A DNA stretch of 64,000 nt, from assembly GCF_011634835.1 (NCBI RefSeq), contig NZ_SIRP01000001.1, positions 2,271,579-2,335,578 on the forward strand, given 5' to 3'. Source of the DNA: Isoptericola sp. BMS4. GTDB lineage: Bacteria; Actinomycetota; Actinomycetes; Actinomycetales; Cellulomonadaceae. Made by a program: the position numbers and the translations under genes. The notes under the pieces were generated by a model that ran no database searches, was not told the DNA's origin, and worked only from the letters and a program-made list of their open reading frames with translations. Shown piece by piece: positions 42,717 through 50,573 of the stretch (positions are counted from its first letter, which is position 1; the number at the start of each line of letters is the position of its first letter).

Positions 42717-44078
42717 TCATGCCTGGGGCCCGGTGTAGAGCAGGTACTGCTGGCGCCGGCGGTCGAAGTCGGCGAGCTCGTCGGCCCAGGCGCCCACGAC
42801 CTCGTCGGTCGAGGCGCCGGCGTCGATCTGCTGGCGCAGCCGCGACGAGCCGGTGAGCTTGTCGATCCAGAACGGGCGCTGCGGGTCCCAGGAGTCCTCG
42901 CGCCACGCGAACTCGGGGTACAGGGACGCGGCCGCGACCAGCATCGCGACGCCGGTGCGCACCGGGTCGAACGTGCCCGGGTCGTCGACGGTGACCTGGA
43001 CGCCGCTGCAGACCTCGCCGGAGTGCTTGCTGAACGTCGGGTTGAAGTACGCCTCGCGGAAGGACACCCCGGGGAGCCCGGCGTCGGTCAGGGCGGCCGC
43101 CCAGCGGTGGTCGGCGTACGGTGCCCCGACGAGCTCGAACGGGCGGGTGGTGCCCCGGCCCTCGGACAGGTTCGTGCCCTCGAACATGCACGTGCCGGGG
43201 TAGACGAGCGCCGTGTCCGGCGTCGGCATGTTGGGGCTCGGCATGACGAAGTCGAGGCCGGTGCCGGCGAACGTGACGTCGCGACGCCAGCCGGAGAGCC
43301 GGACGACGTCGAGCCGGTCTCCCAGGCGGGCGCCGACCGCGGGCTCCATCAGCTCGCCGTCGAAGAACCGGGCGAGCTCGCCGACCGTCATGCCGTGCGC
43401 CTGCACGACCTTCTCCGCGCCGACGCCGGACGTGTAGTCCTCGGTCATCATCGGCCCGCGGGCGGTCCCGCCGACGGGGTTGGGGCGGTCGAGGACCACG
43501 AACCGGGCGTCCACCTCGACGGCGGCCTGCATGGCGCGCCACATGGTCCAGATGTACGTGTAGAACCGGGCACCGACGTCCTGGATGTCGAAGACGACGG
43601 TGTCGACGCCGGCCTCGCGGTACATCGCCGCCATGTCGTCGGCACCGGCGCCGTAGGCGTCGTAGACGGTCAGACCGGTGCGCTCGTCGACGAACGTGCC
43701 CTCCGAGCCGCCGGCCTGGGCGGTGCCGCGGAAGCCGTGCTCAGGCCCGAAGACGGCGACGAGGTCGACGACGCCGGACTCGTGCATCTCGTCGACGACG
43801 CTGCGCAGGTTCCGCAGGACGCCGGTGGGGTTCGTGATGACGCCGACGCGGCCGTCGCGCAGGGCCGCCCAGCCGTCCGCGGCGAGGCGGTCGGCGCCGG
43901 GGACGACGGGGCGTCGCGGGGACTGGCCGGAACCGGCCGTGGCCGCCACGGGTGCGGCGCCGGCGGCGAGCGCGGTGTGGGGCACGCTCGCCGCGCCGAG
44001 CGCGGCCCCGGCGAGGAGCTGCCGGCGGCTGGGACGGCGGGCCGGGAGGTCGGGGATGTCGGGGGAGTCGTGGTGCAT
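42717..44078 (-). CDS. namZ: DUF1343 family, exo-N-acetylmuramidase NamZ-like, Tat-exported
   Basis: A 453-residue exported protein. The N-terminus has a twin-arginine motif (SRRQLL, 17-22) and a hydrophobic stretch ending near ALAAGA. The DUF1343 fold follows: GVITNPTG, VFGPEHGFRG, VFDIQDVGARFYTYIWTM, VLDRPNPVGG, GLDFVMPSPNMPT and GTCMFEGTNLSEGRGTT. In Bacillus subtilis the family member NamZ cleaves MurNAc from the non-reducing ends of peptidoglycan. The start ATG 44078 has AGGAAGG about 8 nt upstream. The gene immediately upstream of the serine hydrolase suggests a two-step pathway outside the cell that frees MurNAc and peptides. Function assignment is by family. Confidence 0.88.
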   Translation of the reverse strand: MHHDSPDIPDLPARRPSRRQLLAGAALGAASVPHTALAAGAAPVAATAGSGQSPRRPVVPGADRLAADGWAALRDGRVGVITNPTGVLRNLRSVVDEMHESGVVDLVAVFGPEHGFRGTAQAGGSEGTFVDERTGLTVYDAYGAGADDMAAMYREAGVDTVVFDIQDVGARFYTYIWTMWRAMQAAVEVDARFVVLDRPNPVGGTARGPMMTEDYTSGVGAEKVVQAHGMTVGELARFFDGELMEPAVGARLGDRLDVVRLSGWRRDVTFAGTGLDFVMPSPNMPTPDTALVYPGTCMFEGTNLSEGRGTTRPFELVGAPYADHRWAAALTDAGLPGVSFREAYFNPTFSKHSGEVCSGVQVTVDDPGTFDPVRTGVAMLVAAASLYPEFAWREDSWDPQRPFWIDKLTGSSRLRQQIDAGASTDEVVGAWADELADFDRRRQQYLLYTGPQA

Positions 44079-44458
44079 CGTGGGGTCCTTCCTGCCGCGA
44101 GCGGCAGACGGCCGGCGGCAGCGACGGCGCCGTCACCGGGACGCGGCATCGTCACCGCGCGGAGCGACGCCCGCCCCTGGCCGGGCGCCGGCGTCGCAGG
44201 TCGGGCCGACCGCCGTCGGGACGGCCGGTGAAAGAGTTGCCTCGATAGATGGACACCTGGAAAATTACCGACATCCGAGGTCGACGGCAAGGCCCGTGGC
44301 GCCGGGCGACGGCCCGTGGGGGAGTGCGTGGCCGGAGTGGTCGCCGGGCTCGAGCGTCCGTCACACGCCGGCCCGCGGAGACGCCGGACGACGGTTCCCG
44401 TCCGCCGGGTACGGGGAGCGGCCGGTCGTGCCGGTGGCATGCCGGTCATGTCGGTGGG
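44079..44458. other. 380-nt intergenic region before namZ, with an AT-rich pocket
   Basis: No credible gene. Most is GC-rich, but 44231-44275 is locally AT-rich (AGAGTTGC, GATAGATGG, GGAAAATTACC). Read towards the minus-strand namZ gene it probably holds that gene's promoter and an operator; the leader would be about 150-180 nt. Confidence 0.6.
44259..44269 (-). promoter_or_regulatory. Imperfect palindrome GGAAAATTACC, candidate operator of the namZ pair
   Basis: Eight of eleven positions agree with the reverse complement. AT-rich palindromes of this form are used by RpiR/MurR-type regulators of MurNAc genes in other bacteria. No such regulator is encoded nearby. Confidence 0.25.
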
Positions 44459-44532
44459 TGCCCCGGATGGGATTCGAACCCATACTGGATCGGGTTTGAG
44501 CCGATTGCCTCTGCCGGTTGGGCTACCGGGGC
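44459..44532 (-). tRNA. tRNA with anticodon CAA (Leu codon UUG) but short variable loop
   Basis: Minus-strand cloverleaf of 74 nt without encoded CCA. The acceptor stem GCCCCGG pairs with CCGGGGC (7 bp), discriminator A73. D stem GCC/GGC with loop containing GG. Anticodon stem ATCGG/CCGAT with loop CTCAAAC, so U33 and anticodon CAA. Variable loop is only CCAGT (5 nt). T stem ATGGG/CCCAT with loop TTCGAAT. Anticodon and A73 point to leucine, yet bacterial tRNA-Leu normally has a long variable arm. The tRNA gene call is firm; charging identity is uncertain. Confidence 0.93.
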
Positions 44533-44699
44533 GGTGCGGGCCCATCGAACCACATGGCGGGCGGGCCGCCCAACACGGCGGCGGGACGACGTCCGGGCCG
44601 TCCGACAGGGGTCGTGAGCAGCCGACGCGGGCACACGATCGTCGCGCGTCTCACACGTCTCGACCCGCCGCGCGGCACGCACGACGGGCACGTGACGTC

Positions 44700-44705
44700 T
44701 AGGAT
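44700..44705 (+). promoter_or_regulatory. -10 hexamer TAGGAT of pdtaR (leaderless type)
   Basis: TAGGAT, 6-nt spacer, GTG 44712. Confidence 0.6.
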
Positions 44706-44711
44706 GTTCCC

Positions 44712-45404
44712 GTGACCGAGAAGCCCAACGACGCGAAGCCCGAGGCAGCGGCGGTGCCGCTCGACCTGCCGCCGATGATCGACCAGGAGCCCGAGGAGAC
44801 GAAGGAGCCCAAGGCGTCGGGCGAGCGGCCGGCACGACGTGCCGTCGTCGTCGAGGACGAGGCGCTCATCCGGATGGACGTCGTCGAGACGCTCCGGGAG
44901 GCCGGGTTCGACGTGGTCGGCGAGGCGGGTGACGGCGAGACGGCCGTGCAGCTCGCCACCGAGCTCAAGCCCGACGTCGTCGTCATGGACGTCAAGATGC
45001 CCGAGCTGGACGGCATCTCCGCCGCCGAGCGGATCGGCAAGGCGCACGCGGCGCCGGTCGTCCTGCTCACGGCGTTCTCGCAGACCGAGCTCGTGGAGCG
45101 TGCGCGCGACGCGGGCGCGATGGCGTACGTCGTCAAGCCGTTCACCCCGGCCGACCTGCTGCCCGCGGTGGAGATCGCCATCTCGCGCTACCAGCAGATC
45201 GGCGCCCTGGAGGCCGAGGTCGCCGACCTGGCCGAGCGGTTCGAGACGCGCAAGCGCGTGGACCGGGCCAAGGGCCTGCTGATGACGAAGATGGGGCTCA
45301 GCGAGCCGGAGTCGTTCCGCTGGATCCAGAAGACCTCGATGGACCGTCGCCTGACGATGCGCGAGGTCGCGGACGCCGTGATCGACCAGGTCGGCGGCGC
45401 CTGA
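44712..45404 (+). CDS. pdtaR: ANTAR-domain response regulator (PdtaR-like)
   Basis: A 230-residue two-component regulator that acts by RNA binding rather than DNA binding. An acidic, Pro/Glu-rich extension (1-42) precedes the receiver domain: VVVEDEALIRMD acid pocket, phospho-acceptor Asp93 in VVMDVKMPELDG, Thr in LLTAFS and Lys in YVVKPFTP. The ANTAR domain (about 165-227) has RKRVDRAKGLLM and SFRWIQKTSMDRRLTMREVADAVI. ANTAR proteins antiterminate transcription by binding paired hairpins in leaders. Its kinase is not in this window. The N-terminal extension is longer than in mycobacteria. GTG 44712 has the leaderless layout. Confidence 0.94.
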   Translation: MTEKPNDAKPEAAAVPLDLPPMIDQEPEETKEPKASGERPARRAVVVEDEALIRMDVVETLREAGFDVVGEAGDGETAVQLATELKPDVVVMDVKMPELDGISAAERIGKAHAAPVVLLTAFSQTELVERARDAGAMAYVVKPFTPADLLPAVEIAISRYQQIGALEAEVADLAERFETRKRVDRAKGLLMTKMGLSEPESFRWIQKTSMDRRLTMREVADAVIDQVGGA

Positions 45405-45420
45405 GCAAGCGATTCTTGTG

Positions 45421-45464
45421 CGGCTCCCGGGCGGCGGCTATCGTCGCCTGGGAGCCGTGACCTT
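45421..45464 (+). terminator. Intrinsic terminator after pdtaR
   Basis: The stem 45421-45436 pairs with 45442-45457 over 16 bp including two G.U pairs, loop of 5 nt, followed by TGACCTTT. It separates pdtaR from the acetyltransferase gene. Confidence 0.75.
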
Positions 45465-45521
45465 TCCGTGATGTTTCGTGCGTCGACGACCGTTCACCCG
45501 GCCGTCGCCGAGGAGGTGCCG

Positions 45522-46259
45522 ATGCGTGCAGCAGCCGTCGAGGTGCGCCCAGCCGAGGGCGACGACCTCGTGGCCGTCGCCGACCTCGCCGCGCAGGGCG
45601 TCGTCGAGGTCCCGACCGCGGTCCAGGCGTCGCAGGCCGAGCCCGAGCGTCTCCTGCAGCACCTGAGCGTCCTCGTGTCCTCCGGGGGCACGGTGCTGCT
45701 CGCGACCCACGAGGGCCACGCCTGCGGCTTCATCGTCCTGCGGGTGCTCGAGCCGATGCTGTTCGCCGCGACGACGAGCGTCTCGATCGACGCGATCTTC
45801 GTGACCCCGCAGGCCCGACGCCGTGGGACGGGCCGCGCCCTGCTGGCCGCGGCCTCGGCCGTGGCGGCCGAGCACGGCGCCGAGCACGTGTACTGTGCCC
45901 CGGCCCCCGGTGCGCGCGGCATGCAGCGGTTCCTGGCCCGGCTGGGGTTCGCCCCCGCCTCCGGCCACCGGGTGGTGGCGACGGCCGCGCTGCAGCGGCG
46001 GCTGGCGCAGGAGGCGCCGCAGACGCCGCGCGGCGCGCGGATGAGCCGCCGGGACGCGACCCGCGCTGCCATCGAGGACCTCGTCGCGCGGCGCCGCCGC
46101 GCCCGCGCCGCCGGGCTCCCCACCGGGCCGGTGGACCTGCGTGCCTTCCACGCGCAGCGCGAGGAGATGCTGCGCGACATCCAGGCGCCGGAGGGCGACG
46201 AGGAGCCAGGGCGTCCCGCGGCGCCGGTCGCGACGGTCTCGGAGCCGGTCTCGTCCTGA
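45522..46259 (+). CDS. GNAT family N-acetyltransferase
   Basis: A 245-residue cytoplasmic protein. The GNAT core lies in about 8-150: acetyl-CoA loop VTPQARRRGTGRALLAAA (Q/RxxGxG/A type, about 97-114), preceded by IDAIFV, and then a FLARLGFAPA end. The C-terminal about 90 residues are Arg/Ala-rich helices ([24 protein letters not shown]) plus a disordered tail; their role is unknown, possibly nucleic acid or ribosome binding. ATG 45522 has a perfect AGGAGG at 45511-45516, 5 nt away, and is preferred over upstream starts. The acceptor substrate is unknown. Confidence 0.85.
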   Translation: MRAAAVEVRPAEGDDLVAVADLAAQGVVEVPTAVQASQAEPERLLQHLSVLVSSGGTVLLATHEGHACGFIVLRVLEPMLFAATTSVSIDAIFVTPQARRRGTGRALLAAASAVAAEHGAEHVYCAPAPGARGMQRFLARLGFAPASGHRVVATAALQRRLAQEAPQTPRGARMSRRDATRAAIEDLVARRRRARAAGLPTGPVDLRAFHAQREEMLRDIQAPEGDEEPGRPAAPVATVSEPVSS

Positions 46260-46324
46260 GCCATGCGTCCTGAGCGAGCCCCGTCGTCCCGAGCCCGGCC
46301 CGTGCGGTGCGCCGCGCCGACGGG

Positions 46325-46762
46325 TCAGGCGGCGAGGATCATGCACGTGAGGCGTGCCGTGCAGACGCGGCGGCCCTCGTCGTCGGTGACGACGACCTCG
46401 TAGGCGGCGGTGGACCGTCCGAGGTGGATCGCCCGGGCCTCCCCGTGGACGGTGCCGGCGCGCACGCCCCGGTGGTGGGTGGCGTTGAGCTCCAGCCCGA
46501 CGGCGGCCCGGTGGGGGCCGGCGTGCTGCTGCGCCGCGACGGAGGCGAGGGTCTCGGCGAGCGCGGCCGTGGCGCCGCCGTGCAGCAGACCCGCCGGCTG
46601 GGTGTTGCCGGCCACGGGCATCGCGCCCGTCGTACGGTCGGCGCCCGTGTGCACCAGCTCGATGCCGAGCCGCTCGATGAGGGTGCCACGGGCGGCGGCC
46701 GCCCACTGCTCGGCGGTGGACGGGAAGGCGGGCTCGCCGTGGTGCGGAGGAGTGTCGGTCAC
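46325..46762 (-). CDS. PaaI-type hotdog-fold thioesterase
   Basis: A 145-residue acyl-CoA thioesterase of the hotdog fold (PaaI/YbdB group). MPVAGNTQPAGLLHGGATAALAETLAS carries the conserved Asn, the HGG turn and the helix with the catalytic acid. VGLELNATHHRGVRAGTV is the second strand pair. Such proteins form tetramers in the cytoplasm and hydrolyse aromatic or other acyl-CoAs. GTG 46762 is chosen because the family fold begins soon after; no Shine-Dalgarno sequence is visible. It is divergent from polA, whose -10 overlaps this gene's upstream region. Confidence 0.88.
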   Translation of the reverse strand: MTDTPPHHGEPAFPSTAEQWAAAARGTLIERLGIELVHTGADRTTGAMPVAGNTQPAGLLHGGATAALAETLASVAAQQHAGPHRAAVGLELNATHHRGVRAGTVHGEARAIHLGRSTAAYEVVVTDDEGRRVCTARLTCMILAA

Positions 46763-46768
46763 GCACGT

Positions 46769-46774
46769 TAGGTT
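46769..46774 (+). promoter_or_regulatory. -10 hexamer TAGGTT of polA
   Basis: TAGGTT lies 7 nt before GTG 46782, giving a leaderless-type start. It sits in the 19-nt gap between the divergent thioesterase and polA start codons. Confidence 0.5.
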
Positions 46775-46781
46775 GGCACCC

Positions 46782-49547
46782 GTGACGACCTCTGCGCGAC
46801 CCGGGACCGGATCCACCGCCGCCCGTACCGACAAGCCCCGACTCCTGCTCGTCGACGGGCACTCGATGGCCTACCGCGCGTTCTTCGCGCTGCCCGACAC
46901 GCTGGTGACGTCCAGCGGCCAGGTGACGAACGCCGTGTACGGGTTCACCTCGATGCTGACGAACCTGCTGCGCGACGAGCGGCCGACGCACGTCGCCGTG
47001 GCGTTCGACGCCGGTCGCGTGACGTTCCGCACCGAGCGGTTCGCCGAGTACAAGGGCAACCGGGACGCGACGCCCGAGGTCTTCCGCGGGCAGGTGCCGC
47101 TCATCAAGGAGGTCCTGGAGGCGCTGCGGATCCCGGCGCTGCAGCGGGAGGGAATCGAGGCGGACGACATCCTCGCCACGCTGGCCCGCCGGGCGACCGA
47201 GGCGGGGATGGACGTCCTGATCTGCTCCGGCGACCGTGACGCCCTGCAGCTCGTCAACGATGACGTGACCGTCCTGTACCCGAAGCGCGGGGTCTCGGAC
47301 CTGGTCCGTATGACGCCGCAGGCGGTGGAGGAGAAGTACGGGGTGCCGCCCGGGCGCTACCCGGACCTGGCCGCGCTGGTCGGGGAGTCGAGCGACAACC
47401 TGCCCGGCGTCGACGGGGTCGGGCCGAAGACGGCCGCGAAGTGGGTCACCACCTACGGGGGGCTCGAGGCCCTGCTCGAGCACGTCGACGAGCTCAAGGG
47501 CAAGACCGCCGAGAAGCTGCGGGACGCCGTCGACCAGGTGCGCCTCAACCGGGAGCTCAACGCCCTGCTGACCGACGTCGAGCTGGCGCTCGCCCCGGCG
47601 GACCTCGAGCTCACGGGCTTCGACCGGGAGGCCGTGCACCGGGTCTCGGACACCCTGCAGTTCGGCGCCCTGCGCGACCGGCTGCTGGCGGCCGACCCGA
47701 CCGGGGAGTCCGAGGCCTCCGCGGCGGAGGCCGACGGCGTGGACGTGGAGCTGGAGCGCCTGGCTCCCGGGGGCCTGGGCACATGGCTCGAGGCGAGGGC
47801 GGGCCGGGCGCTCGGCGTCGACGTGACCGGCACGGCGACGCCCGGGGCGGCGGACGCCTGGGAGGTGGCGATCGCGACCGGGTCCTCCGACGCGCCGGAC
47901 GGCGCCGGCGCGGTGGCGGTCGTCGTCGACCTCGCCGACGTCACGGGCGACGACGAGCGGGCGCTGACGACGTGGCTCGCCGACGCTGGAGCGGCCAAGG
48001 TCGTGCACGGGGCCAAGGCGGCGTGGCACATGCTCGCGGGCCGGGGCCTGGAGCTGGCCGGGGTCACCTTCGACACGGAGCTGGCCGCGTACCTCTGCTA
48101 CCCGGACCAGCGCGGCTACGACCTCGGCGACCTCGCCGTGCGGCACCTCGGGCGGGAGCTGACCGTGGCGGCACCGGACGGCGCCCAGGGCGCGCTGGAC
48201 CTCTCGCTGGACGCGGGCGGCGACGCGGGCGACGACCCCCGTGCGCGGCAGGCCGCGGTGCGGGCCACGGCCGTCGCGGACCTCGCGGAGGCGCTCGGCG
48301 CCCAGCTCGCCGACCGGGGCGCCGACGGGCTGCTGACCGACGTGGAGCTGCCACTGTCCGCCGTGCTCGCCCGGATGGAGCACGTCGGGATCGCCGCCGA
48401 CGTCGACTACCTCACCGAGCTCGAGAAGGGCTTCGCGTCTGCCGTCGCCGACGCCGCCGCCGAGGCCTACGACGTCATCGGCCGGCAGGTGAACCTCGGC
48501 AGCCCCAAGCAGCTGCAGGAGGTGCTCTTCGACCAGCTGGGCATGCCCAAGACCAAGAAGATCAAGACCGGGTACACGACCGACGCGGCATCGCTGCAGG
48601 ACCTGTACGTCAAGACCGGGCACCCGTTCCTCGAGCACCTGCTCGCCCACCGCGACGTCACCCGGCTGCGGTCCACCGTCGAGGGGCTGCTGAAGTCGGT
48701 GGCGCCGGACGGCCGCATCCACACCACGTTCCAGCAGACGATCGCCGCGACGGGGCGCCTGAGCTCGACGGACCCGAACCTTCAGAACATCCCCATCCGC
48801 ACGGAGGAGGGCCGGCGCATCCGCCGGGCGTTCCGCGTCGGCGAGGGCTACGAGTCGCTGCTGACCGCGGACTACAGCCAGATCGAGATGCGGATCATGG
48901 CGCACCTGTCGGGAGACGAGGGCCTCATCGAGGCGTTCCGGTCGGGGGAGGACCTGCACCGCTTCGTCGGCTCGCGGGTGTTCCAGGTGGCCCCGGAGGA
49001 CGTGACGCCCGAGATGCGCTCGAAGATCAAGGCGATGAGCTACGGCCTCGCCTACGGCCTCAGCGCCTTCGGCCTCTCCCAGCAGCTGACCATCGCCACG
49101 AGCGAGGCCCAGTCGCTCATGGACGACTACTTCACCCGGTTCGGCGGGGTGCGCGACTACCTCACGGGCGTCGTCGACGAAGCCCGTGCCACCGGGTACA
49201 CGGCGACCATCCTGGGCCGTCGGCGCTACCTGCCCGACCTCACCAGCGACAACCGGCAGCGACGGCAGATGGCCGAGCGCATGGCGCTCAACGCGCCGAT
49301 CCAGGGCAGCGCCGCGGACATCATCAAGCTCGCCATGCTGCGGGTCCACCGGGCGCTGGTCGACCGGCAGCTCGCCTCGCGTCTGCTGCTGCAGGTGCAC
49401 GACGAGCTGGTGGTGGAGGTCGCGCCCGGGGAGCGGGAGGCCGCGGAGGAGGTGCTGCGCCGCGAGATGGGTGCGGCGGTGGAGCTCGCGGTGCCGCTGG
49501 ACGTCTCGGTGGGCGTGGGGGAGACCTGGCACGACGCCGGGCACTGA
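46782..49547 (+). CDS. polA: DNA polymerase I
   Basis: A 921-residue repair and Okazaki-fragment polymerase. The N-terminal 5'-nuclease (about 20-310) shows LLLVDGHSMAYRAFFAL, EGIEADDILATLA, CSGDRDALQLV and GESSDNLPGVDGVGPKTA. The middle exonuclease-like domain (about 320-520) lacks the acidic proofreading residues: LGVDVTGT stands where FDTET is expected and HGAKAAWHML lacks the motif II Asp. The polymerase domain (about 540-921) is intact: STDPNLQNIPIRTEEG, ADYSQIEMR, KAMSYGLAYGLSAFGL and LLQVHDELVVE. So it polymerises and cuts flaps but should not proofread. GTG 46782 has a leaderless layout. Confidence 0.97.
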   Translation: MTTSARPGTGSTAARTDKPRLLLVDGHSMAYRAFFALPDTLVTSSGQVTNAVYGFTSMLTNLLRDERPTHVAVAFDAGRVTFRTERFAEYKGNRDATPEVFRGQVPLIKEVLEALRIPALQREGIEADDILATLARRATEAGMDVLICSGDRDALQLVNDDVTVLYPKRGVSDLVRMTPQAVEEKYGVPPGRYPDLAALVGESSDNLPGVDGVGPKTAAKWVTTYGGLEALLEHVDELKGKTAEKLRDAVDQVRLNRELNALLTDVELALAPADLELTGFDREAVHRVSDTLQFGALRDRLLAADPTGESEASAAEADGVDVELERLAPGGLGTWLEARAGRALGVDVTGTATPGAADAWEVAIATGSSDAPDGAGAVAVVVDLADVTGDDERALTTWLADAGAAKVVHGAKAAWHMLAGRGLELAGVTFDTELAAYLCYPDQRGYDLGDLAVRHLGRELTVAAPDGAQGALDLSLDAGGDAGDDPRARQAAVRATAVADLAEALGAQLADRGADGLLTDVELPLSAVLARMEHVGIAADVDYLTELEKGFASAVADAAAEAYDVIGRQVNLGSPKQLQEVLFDQLGMPKTKKIKTGYTTDAASLQDLYVKTGHPFLEHLLAHRDVTRLRSTVEGLLKSVAPDGRIHTTFQQTIAATGRLSSTDPNLQNIPIRTEEGRRIRRAFRVGEGYESLLTADYSQIEMRIMAHLSGDEGLIEAFRSGEDLHRFVGSRVFQVAPEDVTPEMRSKIKAMSYGLAYGLSAFGLSQQLTIATSEAQSLMDDYFTRFGGVRDYLTGVVDEARATGYTATILGRRRYLPDLTSDNRQRRQMAERMALNAPIQGSAADIIKLAMLRVHRALVDRQLASRLLLQVHDELVVEVAPGEREAAEEVLRREMGAAVELAVPLDVSVGVGETWHDAGH

Positions 49548-49572
49548 CCCCGGTGTCCGGCGACCCCGACCG

Positions 49573-50391
49573 TCAGTCCTTCGTCGTGACGAAGACGGCG
49601 GTGCCCGGCAGGTGGGCGCCACGCTCGGGGCTCCACCCGCCCCAGGTCTGCGTGTTCCACGCGGGCCACTCCGGCTCCACGACGTCCCGGAGCCGGAGGC
49701 CTGCCGCCGCGACCTCGCGCACGTGGTCGCCCAGCGTGCGGTGGTACTCGGCGTAGACGACGCGCCCCGTGTCGTCCTCCTCGGCGTACGGGCGGCGGTC
49801 GAAGTACGAGCGGTCGGCCGTGAGCCCGCGCACCGACGGGTCGTCGGGGAACGCCCACCGCACCGGGTGGGTCACGGAGAAGACCCAGCGGCCGCCCGGG
49901 CGCAGCACGCGCGCCGCCTCGGCGTGCACCCGCGCGGCGTCGGGGACGAAGGGGATGGCGCCGTAGGACGTGAAGACCACGTCGAAGCTCGCCGCCGCGA
50001 ACGGGAGCGACCGCGCGTCGGCCTGCAGGACGGGCACCGTGGGCGCCGCCGGGCCGCCGCCGCGGCGGGACGCGCGGAGCATCGCGCCGGAGACGTCGGT
50101 GGCGACGGTCCGCGCGCCGCGCGCGGCGAGCCAGCGAGAGCACTGCGCCGCCCCGGCACCCACCTCGAGGACGCGCGCGCCGCGGACATCGCCGAGCAGG
50201 CCCGCCTCGTCCTCGGTGAGTCCCTCCGGGCCCCAGCGGAAGGCGTCGCCGAGGAACGCGCCGTGCTCGTCGAGGTACTCGGCGGCGTGGGCGTCCCACC
50301 ACCCCCGTGCCGCGGCGCCGCCCTGGTCGTCGGGCACGTGCAGGTAGCCCGCCCGCGCGAGGGGGCGTGGGGGCGTCGGCAGGTCGCTCAC
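49573..50391 (-). CDS. Class I SAM-dependent methyltransferase
   Basis: A 272-residue soluble Rossmann-fold methyltransferase. Motif I VLEVGAGAAQCSRWLA (about 76-91) binds SAM. ARTVATDVSGAML is motif II, and LPFAAASFDVVFTSYGAIPFV with RVLRPGGRWVFS are motifs III-IV as in ubiE/methyltransferase-11 type enzymes. N- and C-terminal segments (WDAHAAEYLDEHG and PEWPAWNTQTWGGWSPERG) match a subfamily common in actinobacteria that usually acts on small molecules; the substrate is unknown. GTG 50391 is followed by the family start. It converges with polA, and its start is about 180 nt from rpsA. Confidence 0.86.
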   Translation of the reverse strand: MSDLPTPPRPLARAGYLHVPDDQGGAAARGWWDAHAAEYLDEHGAFLGDAFRWGPEGLTEDEAGLLGDVRGARVLEVGAGAAQCSRWLAARGARTVATDVSGAMLRASRRGGGPAAPTVPVLQADARSLPFAAASFDVVFTSYGAIPFVPDAARVHAEAARVLRPGGRWVFSVTHPVRWAFPDDPSVRGLTADRSYFDRRPYAEEDDTGRVVYAEYHRTLGDHVREVAAAGLRLRDVVEPEWPAWNTQTWGGWSPERGAHLPGTAVFVTTKD

Positions 50392-50442
50392 CCCGTCATC
50401 GTGGCACCTCGCGGTCGTCGGGGGGCGGGCGCCCCGGCCGCG

Positions 50443-50471
50443 TTGACCCCTCACGACGGCATCGATAGGAT
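50443..50471 (+). promoter_or_regulatory. Near-consensus housekeeping promoter of rpsA
   Basis: The -35 TTGACC (50443-50448), a 17-nt spacer, and the -10 TAGGAT (50466-50471). The expected +1 near 50478 gives a leader of about 95 nt. This is the strongest promoter seen in the window, in line with ribosomal protein demand. Confidence 0.85.
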
Positions 50472-50573
50472 TGTTCGCGGTGCAGTGCGCCCGACGAGTC
50501 TCGTCGATGCGACGGCGCCTGTCACCGCGACCCTGACCGCACTACGCCCTGTCCGCATCGGAGCATCCACTCA

